This document shows positions 22,382 to 31,308 of a DNA stretch of 64,000 nt, piece after piece. The notes below the pieces were generated by a model. It was not told where the DNA came from. It did not search any database and was given only the letters and a program-made list of their open reading frames with translations. The first letter of the stretch is position 1, and each line of letters begins with the position of its first letter. The position numbers and the translations under genes are program-made. Source of the DNA: an uncultured Sutterella sp. (GTDB lineage: Bacteria; Pseudomonadota; Gammaproteobacteria; Burkholderiales; Burkholderiaceae_F); the NCBI GenBank assembly GCA_900545275.1, contig UQYG01000009.1:1-64000 (forward strand), given 5' to 3'.

Positions 22382-24391
22382 ATGAAAAGCAATGACCTGA
22401 TTGCCAAGGTGATCGTCGACGTGCCCACCCTGGGAGAACTCGATTACAAGGTTCCCGAGGACATGCTCGTCGCGCTCGGAGACAGAGTGCTCGTCACCCT
22501 GGGACGCAGACGCGTTGTCGGGATCGTCGTGAATCTTGTGCGGGGGTCGGAGATTGCGCAGAACCGACTTCGGAGCATCACGGCCGTCCTCAACGACATT
22601 CCGCCCTTGCCCAGCGAATGGTTGAGGCTCACGCGTTTTGCGGCGGCCTACTATCAGCGCGCCTGGGGTGAGGCCGCGCTCTCGGGGCTGCCCCTCTTTT
22701 TGAAGCGGGCGCCGGGAAAGCGTCACGCCGCCGTAATGGAAAGAATGCGAAAACCCCTCGAGAGCGGCGGGCGGCCGGTCAAAGAGCCGGCATTGAACGA
22801 CGAGCAAAAAGAGGTGCTCGAGATTCTTAATCGAGCCGAGCACTTTGAAACCTTCCTCCTCTTCGGCGTGACGGGATCGGGGAAAACCGAGGTTTACCTG
22901 CGGTGGATGGAGGAGACGCTTCGCCGCAAAGAGGACGGCCAGATTCTCTTTCTCGTCCCCGAAATCAATTTGACGCCGCAGTCGGTGAACCGGATTCGGA
23001 GCCGCTTCCCGGACAGAAACGTAGCCGTTTTGCACTCCGAACTCTCCGACGGAGATCGGGCGCGCAACTGGCTGGCTGTCCACGAAGGACGGGCCGACAT
23101 TCTCGTGGGCACCCGCACCGCCGTCTTTGCGAGCTTCAAGCAGCTCGCCCTCGTAATTGTGGACGAGGAGCACGACGGGTCCTACAAGGCGGGGGACGGA
23201 TTGCGGTTTTCCGCGCGGGATCTTGCCGTTTGGCGGGGAAAGGCCAATGACGTTCCCGTGTTGCTCGGATCCGCCACGCCGTCGCTCGAATCGTGGATGA
23301 AGGCTTCGGCGGGACAGTACAGGCTTCTCACCATGGCGCACCGCGCTTCGGGCCGCGCCGTGCTGCCCGAAGTCACGCTCACGGATCCTCCGGACAAGGG
23401 ATCCCGTCGATCACTCACCGACTTCACCGTCTCCGCCATGACGAAAGTGCTTGAGCAGGGGCGGCAGGTGCTTGTCTTCATCAACCGCCGCGGCTACGCG
23501 CAGGTCCTGAGTTGTCCGAGTTGCAATTGGGTGAGTTCGTGCCGGCACTGCTCCACCTTCACGGTTTTTCACAAAAGCGACCGCTCCCTCGTCTGTCACC
23601 ACTGCGGTTGGCGCACTACGGTACCTGATGCCTGTCCCGTCTGCGGTAACGTCGACATTCTGCCCCGTGGAAGCGGAACGGAGAGGATATTCGAGGAGCT
23701 TGAGATTCGTTTTCCCGGAAAGCGTGTCCTTCGCATCGACCGCGACAGCGTTTCGCGAAAGCACGAGGCCGAAGAGGCTTTCGCCAAGGTGCATGCGGGC
23801 GAGGTGGACATTCTTGTCGGAACGCAGATGGTCGCAAAGGGGCATGACTTCCGGAATGTGGGGCTCGTCGTGATTCTCAACGCCGACGCTCAGCTCCTGA
23901 GTCCCGCGACGCGCGCGAGGGAAATGCTCTTTGCGACGCTCATGCAGGTGGCCGGCCGGGCCGGTCGCCACGGTGAAGCCGGTCGCGTGGTGATCCAGAC
24001 GCGCTTTGCGACGGATCCCTTCTTTGCGGCGCTCGCCAAACAGGACTACCGGTTGTTTGCCGATGCGCTCCTTGACGTGCGGCGGGAGAATTTTCTCGTG
24101 CCCTTCACGCACCAGGCGCTCCTTACGGCGCAGGCGCCCACGCTGGCGCAATCGCTTCGGTTCCTCGAGGATGCGGCCGCGGCGGGAGAGGCTCTCGAGG
24201 GCGATGCGGTGCGCATCTACGATCCGGTTCCCATGAACATCGTTCGCCTCAAGGAATTGGAGCGCGCGCAGCTCCTCGTCGAGTGCGACGACCGGCCTGC
24301 CCTCAACCGCTTTCTGCACGCCTGGCGGTCAACCTTTCGCGCACCCGCGGGGGTGCAGTGGACACTGGAAGTGGATCCTGCGGAGGTCTGA
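22382..24391 (+). CDS. priA: Primosomal replication-restart helicase PriA
   Basis: Superfamily 2 helicase that reloads replication forks. The protein is 669 residues (E. coli 732). The N-terminal 3'-binding domain comprises about residues 1-110. Walker A GVTGSGKTEVYLRWM and the DEEH box VIVDEEHDGSYKAGDGLRF follow. Zinc-binding cysteines are in VLSCPSCNWVSSCRHC and VCHHCGWRTTVPDACPVCG (8 Cys), then the helicase motif GTQMVAKGHDF. The ATG at 22382 gives the usual N-terminus; an upstream GTG at 22301 lies inside the palindrome and adds unlike sequence. Confidence 0.95.
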   Translation: MKSNDLIAKVIVDVPTLGELDYKVPEDMLVALGDRVLVTLGRRRVVGIVVNLVRGSEIAQNRLRSITAVLNDIPPLPSEWLRLTRFAAAYYQRAWGEAALSGLPLFLKRAPGKRHAAVMERMRKPLESGGRPVKEPALNDEQKEVLEILNRAEHFETFLLFGVTGSGKTEVYLRWMEETLRRKEDGQILFLVPEINLTPQSVNRIRSRFPDRNVAVLHSELSDGDRARNWLAVHEGRADILVGTRTAVFASFKQLALVIVDEEHDGSYKAGDGLRFSARDLAVWRGKANDVPVLLGSATPSLESWMKASAGQYRLLTMAHRASGRAVLPEVTLTDPPDKGSRRSLTDFTVSAMTKVLEQGRQVLVFINRRGYAQVLSCPSCNWVSSCRHCSTFTVFHKSDRSLVCHHCGWRTTVPDACPVCGNVDILPRGSGTERIFEELEIRFPGKRVLRIDRDSVSRKHEAEEAFAKVHAGEVDILVGTQMVAKGHDFRNVGLVVILNADAQLLSPATRAREMLFATLMQVAGRAGRHGEAGRVVIQTRFATDPFFAALAKQDYRLFADALLDVRRENFLVPFTHQALLTAQAPTLAQSLRFLEDAAAAGEALEGDAVRIYDPVPMNIVRLKELERAQLLVECDDRPALNRFLHAWRSTFRAPAGVQWTLEVDPAEV

Positions 24392-24414
24392 TCGGCGGAA
24401 ATGGTTCGAGGGTC

Positions 24415-24446
24415 GAGTCGCGGGTTCGATTCCCGTCGTGGAAACC
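24415..24446 (+). pseudogene. tRNA 3'-half remnant
   Basis: A complete T-arm, GCGGG (24420-24424), TTCGATT loop and CCCGT (24432-24436), is followed by an acceptor-like CGTGGAA, A and CC. No matching 5' acceptor or anticodon arm is found upstream, and the terminal CCA is changed to CCG. It closely resembles the 3' end of the intact tRNA-Arg 190 bases downstream, so a partial duplication or an old integration scar is likely. Confidence 0.5.
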
Positions 24447-24531
24447 GTATCGGGTTTTCGCGTCAAAGGAGGGACGGCGCCCGGCACTCTCAACCGGCTT
24501 TCGCGTGATTCGCGGAAAAGCTCCGAAAGTT

Positions 24532-24561
24532 TTGCGTCTTGGGCGGACTTTTCGCTATAAT
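24532..24561 (+). promoter_or_regulatory. Promoter of tRNA-Arg
   Basis: A perfect TATAAT at 24556-24561 lies ten bases before the tRNA 5' end. The best -35 is TTGCGT (24532-24537) with an 18-base spacer, only a 3/6 match. Confidence 0.6.
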
Positions 24562-24570
24562 CCGTCTCCT

Positions 24571-24645
24571 CTCCACGTGGTGAAATGGATATCATGCGGC
24601 CCTCCGAAGGCCGCGTTACAGGTTCGATTCCTGTCGTGGGGACCA
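24571..24645 (+). tRNA. tRNA-Arg (anticodon CCG)
   Basis: A full cloverleaf can be drawn by eye: acceptor CTCCACG / CGTGGGG with one T-G pair, D arm GTGA/TCAT, anticodon stem CGGCC/GGCCG with loop CTCCGAA (anticodon CCG, reading CGG), four-base variable loop, T arm ACAGG-TTCGATT-CCTGT, discriminator A and encoded CCA. Length is 75 nt. It lies between priA and the DUF971 gene, with its own promoter. Confidence 0.93.
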
Positions 24646-24744
24646 AAATTGTCCTAATTTTTGCCCGTCTCGAGTTTTGATTCGGAGAGGCTGTCCCGGC
24701 GCCGAGTGCGGTGTCGGGTTTTTGTTTTTTAGCGGGGTGAAAGC

Positions 24745-25155
24745 ATGCTGGTTCCCGAATCCGTCACGATTTCCCAGAACGGAACCCGGGTGGAGTTGAC
24801 CTATCCCGGCGAAGCGCCCGTCGTTCTGAGCGCTGAATTTCTCCGTGTTCACTCTCCTTCGGCCGAGGTCCAGGGGCATACGCCCGACGAGGCCGTGCTG
24901 CAGGTCGGCAAGGCCGACGTCCGCGTCGAAGGGGCCGAACCGGTGGGGCTCTACGCTCTGAAGCTCATTTTTTCCGACGGCCACGACAGCGGACTCTACA
25001 GCTGGGATTATCTGCGCCGTCTCGTGACGGAACACGATCGGCTTTGGGAGGAGTACCTTCGGGCCCTGAAGGAAAAGGGAGCCTCGCGCGACCCGAACGA
25101 CCCCGCCAACGTGCCTTTCCAGCCCAAACCCCGTCCCTCCTGTTCGCACGCCTGA
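24745..25155 (+). CDS. DUF971 (GBBH-like N-terminal) domain protein
   Basis: A 136-residue protein with the DUF971 core: LTYPGEAPVVLSAEFLRVHS, then EPVGLYALKLIFSDGHDSGL and the LYSWDYLRRL end. In other proteins this fold is the N-terminal zinc-binding domain of gamma-butyrobetaine hydroxylase and is linked to Fe-S or Mrp proteins. Here it stands alone immediately upstream of ubiE, an arrangement I associate with beta-proteobacteria. Its tail ends CSHA with a possible metal ligand. Function is unproven. Confidence 0.82.
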   Translation: MLVPESVTISQNGTRVELTYPGEAPVVLSAEFLRVHSPSAEVQGHTPDEAVLQVGKADVRVEGAEPVGLYALKLIFSDGHDSGLYSWDYLRRLVTEHDRLWEEYLRALKEKGASRDPNDPANVPFQPKPRPSCSHA

Positions 25156-25167
25156 GAGCCAGTGAAG

Positions 25168-25950
25168 ATGTCCAAGGAAAAGATTTCGGAAAAGCCCCAA
25201 GAAGAAAACGACTCCCACAAGATTGACTTCGGCTACCAGCTCGTCGAGGAGGACAGGAAGGCCGATCAGGTCCGCGAGGTATTCGACAGCGTCGCTGCCA
25301 AGTACGACGTCATGAACGACGTGCTCAGCTGGGGCTTCCACCGCTGGTGGAAGTTTGTCTGCGTGCGCCGCGCCGCGGTGCAGCCGGGCATGAAGGTGCT
25401 CGACATCGCGAGCGGCACGGGGGACCTCGCCCTGAAGTTTGCAAAGAGCGCCGGCGCCGGGAACGTGACGGCGAGCGACATCAATCATGAGATGCTCGCC
25501 ATCGGGGCGAAGCGCCTGCGCGAAGCGGGATTCCCCTCTCCGGTCGTGGAAGCCGACGCCGAGGCGCTTCCCTTCGCCGACAACACCTTCGACGTGGTGA
25601 CGGTTTCCTTCGGCGTGCGCAACATGACGCACAAGGATCGGGCGCTTGCGGAAATGCACCGCGTCCTCAAGCCGGGCGGCCGACTTCTCGTGCTGGAATT
25701 CTCCCGCTGCTGGAAGATCATCCGCCCCTTTTACGATTTCTACTCCTTCTGCGTCATGCCGCGTCTGGGCGAAATGATTGCGGGGGACGCCGATTCCTAC
25801 CGCTATCTCGCCGAATCGATCCGCATGCATCCCGATCAGGAAACCTTCGCGGGCATGATGCGCACGGCGGGCTTCGCCAAGGTGACCTACGAGAACTTCA
25901 CCTTCGGCATCTGCGCTTTGCATATTGGTACGAAATCCTCGGCCTCGTGA
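25168..25950 (+). CDS. ubiE: Ubiquinone/menaquinone biosynthesis C-methyltransferase UbiE
   Basis: SAM-dependent methyltransferase for the benzoquinol ring of ubiquinone and for demethylmenaquinol. The protein has 260 residues. UbiE signatures are present: YDVMNDVLSWGFHRWWK, the SAM loop LDIASGTGDLALKF, FGVRNMTHKDRALAEMHRVL and LKPGGRLLVLEFSRC. Start is ATG at 25168, with a GTG six bases upstream as an alternative; GAGAG precedes both. It is followed by a strong terminator. Confidence 0.94.
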   Translation: MSKEKISEKPQEENDSHKIDFGYQLVEEDRKADQVREVFDSVAAKYDVMNDVLSWGFHRWWKFVCVRRAAVQPGMKVLDIASGTGDLALKFAKSAGAGNVTASDINHEMLAIGAKRLREAGFPSPVVEADAEALPFADNTFDVVTVSFGVRNMTHKDRALAEMHRVLKPGGRLLVLEFSRCWKIIRPFYDFYSFCVMPRLGEMIAGDADSYRYLAESIRMHPDQETFAGMMRTAGFAKVTYENFTFGICALHIGTKSSAS

Positions 25951-25990
25951 TCGGGCGGCGCGGCCGCTTTCGTTTACCATCAATACTCCC

Positions 25991-26015
25991 GGACTGCTTG
26001 GGGCAGTCCTTTTTC
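25991..26015 (+). terminator. Rho-independent terminator after ubiE
   Basis: 7-bp stem GGACTGC (25991-25997) / GCAGTCC (26003-26009) with a five-base loop and a T-rich tail. Confidence 0.85.
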
Positions 26016-26032
26016 TTCACCGTTACTGATAC

Positions 26033-27037
26033 GTGGACCGAACCGTGAAAAACTTTCTGGCCGCTTTTGTTCTTTGTCTCGGTCTGATGACCGCTTCCGT
26101 GGATGCCGACGCCGCCCGCCGTTTCGGCGGTGGCGGCAGTTTCGGGCGTTCCGCGCCGACCTTCTCGCAAAAGGCCGCTCCCTCGGCGCCGGGAGTGCAG
26201 CAGCGTGCGAATCAGGCCCGTCCGCAACAGCAGCAACAGCAGACGCGTCCTCAGCAGACTCCGCAGCAGCGTCCCTCCATGATGCGCAACGTCCTCACCG
26301 GCCTTGCCGCCGCGCTGGGGATTTCCGCCCTGCTTTCCATGCTCGGACTCGGCGGCGCCGAAATGGCGAGCCTCGTCATGGGGGCGCTTCTCGCTGTGGT
26401 GGCGTTCTTCGCCATCCGCTTCCTGCTCGGGGCCTTCCTCGGCCGCAAGAGCGCGGCCGTGCGCGGCGCTTCGGTGGAAATGCCGCGCGAGCCCGTGCGT
26501 CCCGCCGAACCCGAACGAGCGCCCGAACTCCTCCGTTCGTCGCCCGTCGAGTCCGTACGCGAAGAGCCCGTTCGCCGCGGCAGCGTGATGGATGAATTTC
26601 GCTCGGGCCGATTCGGTGCCGCGCCCGAAGAAGCGGCCGCCGCCGCGGATGCCGGCACGGCCGACATCACGCCCGACGACTTTGACCGCGCGGCCTTCCT
26701 GCGCGTGGCGAAGGAAAACTTCGTGAAGTTCCAGAAGGCTTGGGACACGGGCAACGTGATCGAGCTCTCCGACTTCACGACGCAGGATCTCTTCATCGAA
26801 ATCACGCATGCCCTGCGCGAGCGCGGCGCGCAAAACTACGAAACGACCGTCCTGCAGCTCGACAATCAGCTCGTGGGCATCGCCCAGCAGGGCGAAGAGT
26901 ATGTGGCCGTCGTGCACTTCACGGGGAAACTCTCCGTGAGCGGTGAGGAGGAAATCGTCGACGACGACTGGATCCTCACGAAACCCGTGAACAAGGAAGG
27001 CGGCTGGCTTCTCGCCGGTGTTTCCGGCAAGGCCTGA
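26033..27037 (+). CDS. Tim44-like domain membrane protein
   Basis: A 334-residue protein. An N-terminal signal-type helix ends DADAARR, followed by a Gly/Phe-rich and then Gln/Pro-rich linker (about residues 30-80). Two hydrophobic segments follow: LTGLAAALGISALLSMLGLG and LVMGALLAVVAFFAIRFLL. The C-terminal Tim44-like domain runs about 220-332 (FDRAAFLRVAKENFVKFQKA, TTQDLFIEIT). Location next to ubiE is common in Burkholderiales; function is unknown. Starts GTG 26033 and GTG 26045 are both possible. Confidence 0.8.
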   Translation: MDRTVKNFLAAFVLCLGLMTASVDADAARRFGGGGSFGRSAPTFSQKAAPSAPGVQQRANQARPQQQQQQTRPQQTPQQRPSMMRNVLTGLAAALGISALLSMLGLGGAEMASLVMGALLAVVAFFAIRFLLGAFLGRKSAAVRGASVEMPREPVRPAEPERAPELLRSSPVESVREEPVRRGSVMDEFRSGRFGAAPEEAAAAADAGTADITPDDFDRAAFLRVAKENFVKFQKAWDTGNVIELSDFTTQDLFIEITHALRERGAQNYETTVLQLDNQLVGIAQQGEEYVAVVHFTGKLSVSGEEEIVDDDWILTKPVNKEGGWLLAGVSGKA

Positions 27038-27247
27038 GTCTGACCCCCTTTCCCCAAAAAAGGACCCGGAACCGACCCGTTCGGCGCCGGGTCTCTTCGT
27101 TTCCGGGGACCCTTTGTAACAAGGGATGACCCCGCAGAAAGGCCTGAAGGGTACGCAGGCGCCCTCTGATAAAATGCCCTTCCGACACAAGAACGGATCC
27201 CCCGTCCGCCGATCGGCGCGATCGCGAGGGAGTTTTCGGAGCATTTC
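27038..27247. other. Gap upstream of glmU with two hairpins
   Basis: This 210-base gap has a GACCCGG/CCGGGTC stem (about 27063-27092), a possible weak terminator for the Tim44-like gene. A compound hairpin follows: GGGG (27105-27108) with CCCC (27130-27133) and inner CCCTT/AAGGG (27110-27114/27121-27125). TAAAAT at 27170-27175 may be the glmU -10, but no good -35 is spaced to it. Confidence 0.35.
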
Positions 27248-28612
27248 ATGAACATCGTGATTCTCGCCGCCGGCATGGGAAAGCGCATGCATTCCGTATT
27301 GCCGAAGGTGCTGCAGCCGCTTGCGGGCCGTCCCATGCTCGAGCACGTGCTGGAAGCGACGTCCGGTTTTTCCTCGTCTCCCCGCGTCGTGGTCGTGGGA
27401 CACCGCGCCGAAGACGTGCGGGCCCGTTTCGGCGGGCGTGACGACGTTGCCTTCGCCTTGCAGGAACCGCAGCTCGGAACCGGACACGCCCTCAAGGTGG
27501 CCTTCGGTCACTTGGATCCGTCGGATCCGAAAACGTTGGTGTGCCTCGGCGACGTGCCGCTTCTCTCACGTGAAACGATTGCCGCGATGCAGGAGGAGGC
27601 TTCCGGACAGGACCTGGTGCTGCTGACGGTGGAGCTTCCCGATCCGACGGGGTACGGGCGCATCGTGCGCGACGAGTTCGGGCGTGTCACGGCCATCGTG
27701 GAGGAAAAGGACGCCACGGTTCAGGAGAAAGCCATCCGCGAGGTGAACACGGGCATCATGGTGCTTCCGACCGACCGTCTCGAACGATGGCTCTCGAATC
27801 TCTCCAACAACAACGCGCAGGGCGAGTACTACCTGACGGACGTGATCGGGCTCGCCGCGGCGGAAAACGCCACGATCTCCACCGTCCATCCCCGCCACGT
27901 CTATGAAGTGGAGGGCGTGAATTCCAAGGTGCAGCTCGCCCGACTCGAGCGCATGTGGCAGCGCGCTCAGGCGCAGACGCTTCTTGAGGAGGGGGTGACT
28001 CTGCTCGACCCCGAACGAATTGATATCCGCGGACGGCTTACCTGCGGTCGCGACGTGGAAATCGATGTCGGTTGCGTTTTCGAGGGCGACGTCGTGCTCG
28101 AGGACAAAGTTCGCGTGGGCGCCTACTGTGTCCTCAAGGACACGGTCGTGCGCCGTGGAACGCAGATTCTTCCCTTCACGCACAGCGAGGGCGCCGAAGT
28201 GGGCGAAGACTCCCGCGTGGGTCCCTACAGCCGGCTTCGCCCGGGCGCGCGGCTCGCCGGAGAAAACCACATCGGCAACTTCGTGGAAATCAAGAAGTCT
28301 TCCGTCGGTCTGCAAAGCAAGATCAATCATCTCTCCTACGTGGGAGATGCCGAAGTGGGCGCGCGCGTGAACATCGGCGCGGGGACGATCACCTGCAATT
28401 ACGACGGGGTCAACAAATTCAAGACCGTGATCGGCGACGACGCCTTCATCGGTTCGGACACGCAGCTCGTGGCGCCCGTTACAGTGGGGGCGGGTGCGAC
28501 GCTCGGTGCCGGAACGACGCTCACGCGCAATGCGCCCGAAGGAAAACTCACGCTTTCCCGTGCAAAACAGATGACGGTGGAGCACTGGGTGCGCCCGACG
28601 AAAAAATACTAA
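27248..28612 (+). CDS. glmU: Bifunctional UDP-GlcNAc pyrophosphorylase / glucosamine-1-phosphate acetyltransferase
   Basis: Makes UDP-N-acetylglucosamine for peptidoglycan and LPS. The 454-residue length is standard. The uridyltransferase domain (about 1-230) starts ILAAGMGKRMHSVLPKVLQP. A left-handed beta-helix domain with hexapeptide repeats (about 250-440) performs acetylation, including GAGTITCNYDGVNKFKTVIG. glmS follows after 12 bases, pairing the two steps of the pathway in one operon. Confidence 0.97.
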   Translation: MNIVILAAGMGKRMHSVLPKVLQPLAGRPMLEHVLEATSGFSSSPRVVVVGHRAEDVRARFGGRDDVAFALQEPQLGTGHALKVAFGHLDPSDPKTLVCLGDVPLLSRETIAAMQEEASGQDLVLLTVELPDPTGYGRIVRDEFGRVTAIVEEKDATVQEKAIREVNTGIMVLPTDRLERWLSNLSNNNAQGEYYLTDVIGLAAAENATISTVHPRHVYEVEGVNSKVQLARLERMWQRAQAQTLLEEGVTLLDPERIDIRGRLTCGRDVEIDVGCVFEGDVVLEDKVRVGAYCVLKDTVVRRGTQILPFTHSEGAEVGEDSRVGPYSRLRPGARLAGENHIGNFVEIKKSSVGLQSKINHLSYVGDAEVGARVNIGAGTITCNYDGVNKFKTVIGDDAFIGSDTQLVAPVTVGAGATLGAGTTLTRNAPEGKLTLSRAKQMTVEHWVRPTKKY

Positions 28613-28624
28613 GGAGAAAGAATC

Positions 28625-30463
28625 ATGTGTGGCATTGTGGCTGCGGCGAGTCGCCGCGACATCGTTCCCACGCTCGTAGAAGGGCTGCGCCGTTTGGAAT
28701 ACCGCGGCTATGACTCCTGCGGCGTGGCGGTTCTCTACGAAGGGGGACTGCGGCGCGCCCGCAGCGTGGCCCGCGTCAAGGAGCTGACCGAACAGATCCG
28801 CAAGGAAGCGCTCACGGGCACCACGGGGATCGCTCACACGCGTTGGGCGACGCACGGCGCCCCGGCCGTCTGCAACGCGCACCCGCACTTCTCCGGAAAC
28901 CGCATCGCGCTCGTTCACAACGGCATCATCGAGAACTACGAAGAACTGCGCGCGGAGCTTCTTGAAAAGGGTTATGAATTTCAGAGTCAGACCGACACCG
29001 AGGTCCTGACGCACTACATTCACGAAAAGGTGAAGTCGGCTTCCTCGCTTCTCGAGGGCGTGATGGCCGCCCTGCCGCAGTTGCGCGGCAGCTACGCCAT
29101 CGCCGTGATGGACGCGAGCGCCCCCGGACACGTCGTCGTGGCGCGTCAGGGTTCGCCTCTGGTGCTCGGACTCGGCGAAGGAGAAAACTTCGCCGCCTCG
29201 GACGCCATGGCCGTGGCGGGCATTACGGACCGCTTCGTCTATCTTGAAGAGGGCGATGTGGGAGAAATCACGGTCGACTCCTGGCGGGTCTTCCGCCGTA
29301 CGGAGAACGGGGACTACGCGCCCGCTGATCGTCCGGTCAAGGTCGTGCACGCCTATTCCGGCGCCGTGGAGCTCGGGCCCTACCGCCACTACATGCAAAA
29401 GGAAATCTTCGAGCAGCCGCGCGCCATCGCCGACACGCTCGAGGGAGTGATGGGCGTGACGCCGCGTCTCTTCGGCGAAAAGGCCGAGACGATCTTCCCC
29501 GAAGTACGCCGACTGTTGTTCCTCGCCTGCGGCACGTCCTACTATGCGGCGCTCACCGCCAAGTACTGGATTGAGGAGCTCGCGCAACTTCCTTGCGACG
29601 TCGAAATCGCAAGCGAATACCGCTATCGCCCTTCGGTGCCTGATCCCGACACGCTCGTCGTCACGATTTCACAGTCGGGCGAGACCGCGGACACGCTGGC
29701 CGCCCTGCGGCACGCGCGTGACGAACTCGGCATGAAGAAGACCCTGACCATCTGTAACGTGGCCACCTCCATGATGGTCTCCGAGTGCGAACTTGCCTAC
29801 GTGACGCGCGCGGGCGTGGAAGTGGGCGTCGCGTCGACAAAGGCCTTTACGACGCAGCTCACGGCGCTCTACCTTCTGGCCCTTACGCTCGCCAAGGTGA
29901 ACGGTCGGCTCGATGCTCAGACGGAGGACGCGGAATTGAAGCGCCTGCGTCACATTCCGACGGCGCTCGGAGCGGTGCTCGCCCTCGAACCGCAGGTCAT
30001 GGCTTGGGCGGAACATTTCGCTTCCAAGCCACATGCCCTCTTTCTCGGGCGCGGCATGCACTATCCGATCGCCCTCGAAGGCGCGCTCAAACTCAAGGAA
30101 ATCAGCTACATCCACGCGGAGGCCTATCCCGCGGGCGAACTCAAGCACGGGCCGCTTGCGCTCGTCGACAAGGAAATGCCCGTCGTGACGGTGGCGCCCA
30201 ACGACGAACTGCTCGAAAAACTCAAGAGCAACATGCAGGAAGTGCGTGCGCGCGGCGGTGAGCTCTACGTTTTCGCCGACGGCGATTCACAGATCGAAGC
30301 CAAGGAGGGCGTGCACGTCATTCGTCTTCCGGAAAACTACGGCCGTCTCTCTCCGGTTCTTCATGTCGTACCGCTACAGCTTCTTGCCTACCACACGGCG
30401 CTGCAGCGCGGAACCGACGTCGACAAGCCCCGCAATCTCGCCAAGAGCGTGACGACGGAATAA
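28625..30463 (+). CDS. glmS: Glutamine-fructose-6-phosphate aminotransferase (isomerizing)
   Basis: First step of hexosamine synthesis: fructose-6-P plus glutamine to glucosamine-6-P. The 612 residues include the N-terminal Cys nucleophile (MCGIVAA after Met removal), the glutaminase motif AHTRWATHGAP, two SIS domains (ACGTSYYAALTAKYWIEEL; LGRGMHYPIALEGALKLKEI) and a C-terminal DKPRNLAKSVTTE. An AAGGAGAAAG site precedes the ATG. There is no room for a glmS ribozyme in the 12-base glmU-glmS gap. Confidence 0.98.
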   Translation: MCGIVAAASRRDIVPTLVEGLRRLEYRGYDSCGVAVLYEGGLRRARSVARVKELTEQIRKEALTGTTGIAHTRWATHGAPAVCNAHPHFSGNRIALVHNGIIENYEELRAELLEKGYEFQSQTDTEVLTHYIHEKVKSASSLLEGVMAALPQLRGSYAIAVMDASAPGHVVVARQGSPLVLGLGEGENFAASDAMAVAGITDRFVYLEEGDVGEITVDSWRVFRRTENGDYAPADRPVKVVHAYSGAVELGPYRHYMQKEIFEQPRAIADTLEGVMGVTPRLFGEKAETIFPEVRRLLFLACGTSYYAALTAKYWIEELAQLPCDVEIASEYRYRPSVPDPDTLVVTISQSGETADTLAALRHARDELGMKKTLTICNVATSMMVSECELAYVTRAGVEVGVASTKAFTTQLTALYLLALTLAKVNGRLDAQTEDAELKRLRHIPTALGAVLALEPQVMAWAEHFASKPHALFLGRGMHYPIALEGALKLKEISYIHAEAYPAGELKHGPLALVDKEMPVVTVAPNDELLEKLKSNMQEVRARGGELYVFADGDSQIEAKEGVHVIRLPENYGRLSPVLHVVPLQLLAYHTALQRGTDVDKPRNLAKSVTTE

Positions 30464-30497
30464 GGAGGGCGTTCGGTGCGTTGCGCCCAATGCTTCG

Positions 30498-30521
30498 GGG
30501 GAGCCTTCGGGCTCCCTTTTT
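30498..30521 (+). terminator. Rho-independent terminator after glmS
   Basis: 7-bp stem GGGAGCC (30499-30505) / GGCTCCC (30510-30516) closed by a TTCG tetraloop and followed by five T. It also lies just beyond the end of the convergent MarC-family gene. Confidence 0.9.
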
Positions 30522-30531
30522 CATGGGCGGA

Positions 30532-31179
30532 TCAAGCGCCCGCCATGAAGGTTCGGATGCCCGACCCCACAAACTGCACGCCGATACAGATGAGGATGAA
30601 GCCCATGAGCTTACCGAGCACGAGCGTGCCCGAGGGGCCGAGTCGGCGTGTGAGCAAGTCGGAGTATCGCATGACGGCCCAAGAAGCGGACGCCGTGACG
30701 ATGATTGCCGCGGCCGTCCAACCAAGGGCGACAGCGAGGTCCACATAGTCCTTGAGTTCGGCGATTTCCGTTGAAAAACCGATGACGACGGCAATGGTCC
30801 CCGGACCCGCGATGCCGGGCATGGCGATCGGGAAGAAGGCATAGTCGTCCTTGTCGCGCCGCACGATCGGCGCGTTGTTGGGGGTGTTGCCGCCGAAAAG
30901 CATCTGATAGCCGATCATCGCTACGACGAGTCCACCCGCAATTCTCATGGCGCCGTATGAAATTCCGAAGAAAGCGAGGAGCATGTTCCCGCCGAGCAGA
31001 CTCACGAGCATGATGGTGGCGGAGTAAATCCCCGCCCAGAGTGCCTGCTGTCGGCGACGTTCTTCCGACATCCCTTGCGTGAGGCTCACAAAGAGCGGAA
31101 GCTTCGAGAGGGGATTCGTGATGACGATGAGGGATACGAGCGCGCCGAGGAAGTATTGGAGGTGAAGCGTTTCAACCAT
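30532..31179 (-). CDS. MarC-family integral membrane protein (second copy)
   Basis: A 215-residue protein with six likely membrane segments. MarC-family features are VSLIVITNPLSKLPLFVSLT, FFGISYGAMRIAGGLVVAMI, FPIAMPGIAGPGTIAVVIGF and LGKLMGFILICIGVQFV. It belongs to a different branch from the gene at 10594: the loops and central region differ strongly. The family function is unknown. The start ATG at 31179 lies upstream of, and divergent from, the RND efflux operon. Confidence 0.85.
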   Translation of the reverse strand: MVETLHLQYFLGALVSLIVITNPLSKLPLFVSLTQGMSEERRRQQALWAGIYSATIMLVSLLGGNMLLAFFGISYGAMRIAGGLVVAMIGYQMLFGGNTPNNAPIVRRDKDDYAFFPIAMPGIAGPGTIAVVIGFSTEIAELKDYVDLAVALGWTAAAIIVTASASWAVMRYSDLLTRRLGPSGTLVLGKLMGFILICIGVQFVGSGIRTFMAGA

Positions 31180-31277
31180 GACGAAGCATTGGGCTGAGGA
31201 GAGATGTTGAGAGCCGTGAAAGGCGAACCATTTTAGTGGGAAATCGCCGAAAAGGATACAAGTTTTTTACCTAGAAC

Positions 31278-31308
31278 TTGCCAAAGAAAGGAGAAATTCG
31301 AGGATAAT
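31278..31308 (+). promoter_or_regulatory. Promoter of the RND efflux operon
   Basis: TTGCCA (31278-31283, 5/6) and GATAAT (31303-31308, 5/6) with a 19-base spacer. Two operator-like repeats follow directly, the first adjoining the -10. Confidence 0.55.

Noticed and set aside
27562..27577. parS-like sequence TCTCTCACGTGAAACG
   Set aside because: It matches 13 of 16 positions of the parS consensus but lies inside glmU coding sequence; by a rough count such a match is not unexpected in 64 kb.
28613..28624. glmS ribozyme
   Set aside because: Only 12 bases separate glmU and glmS; no ribozyme can fit, and this element is typical of Gram-positives.
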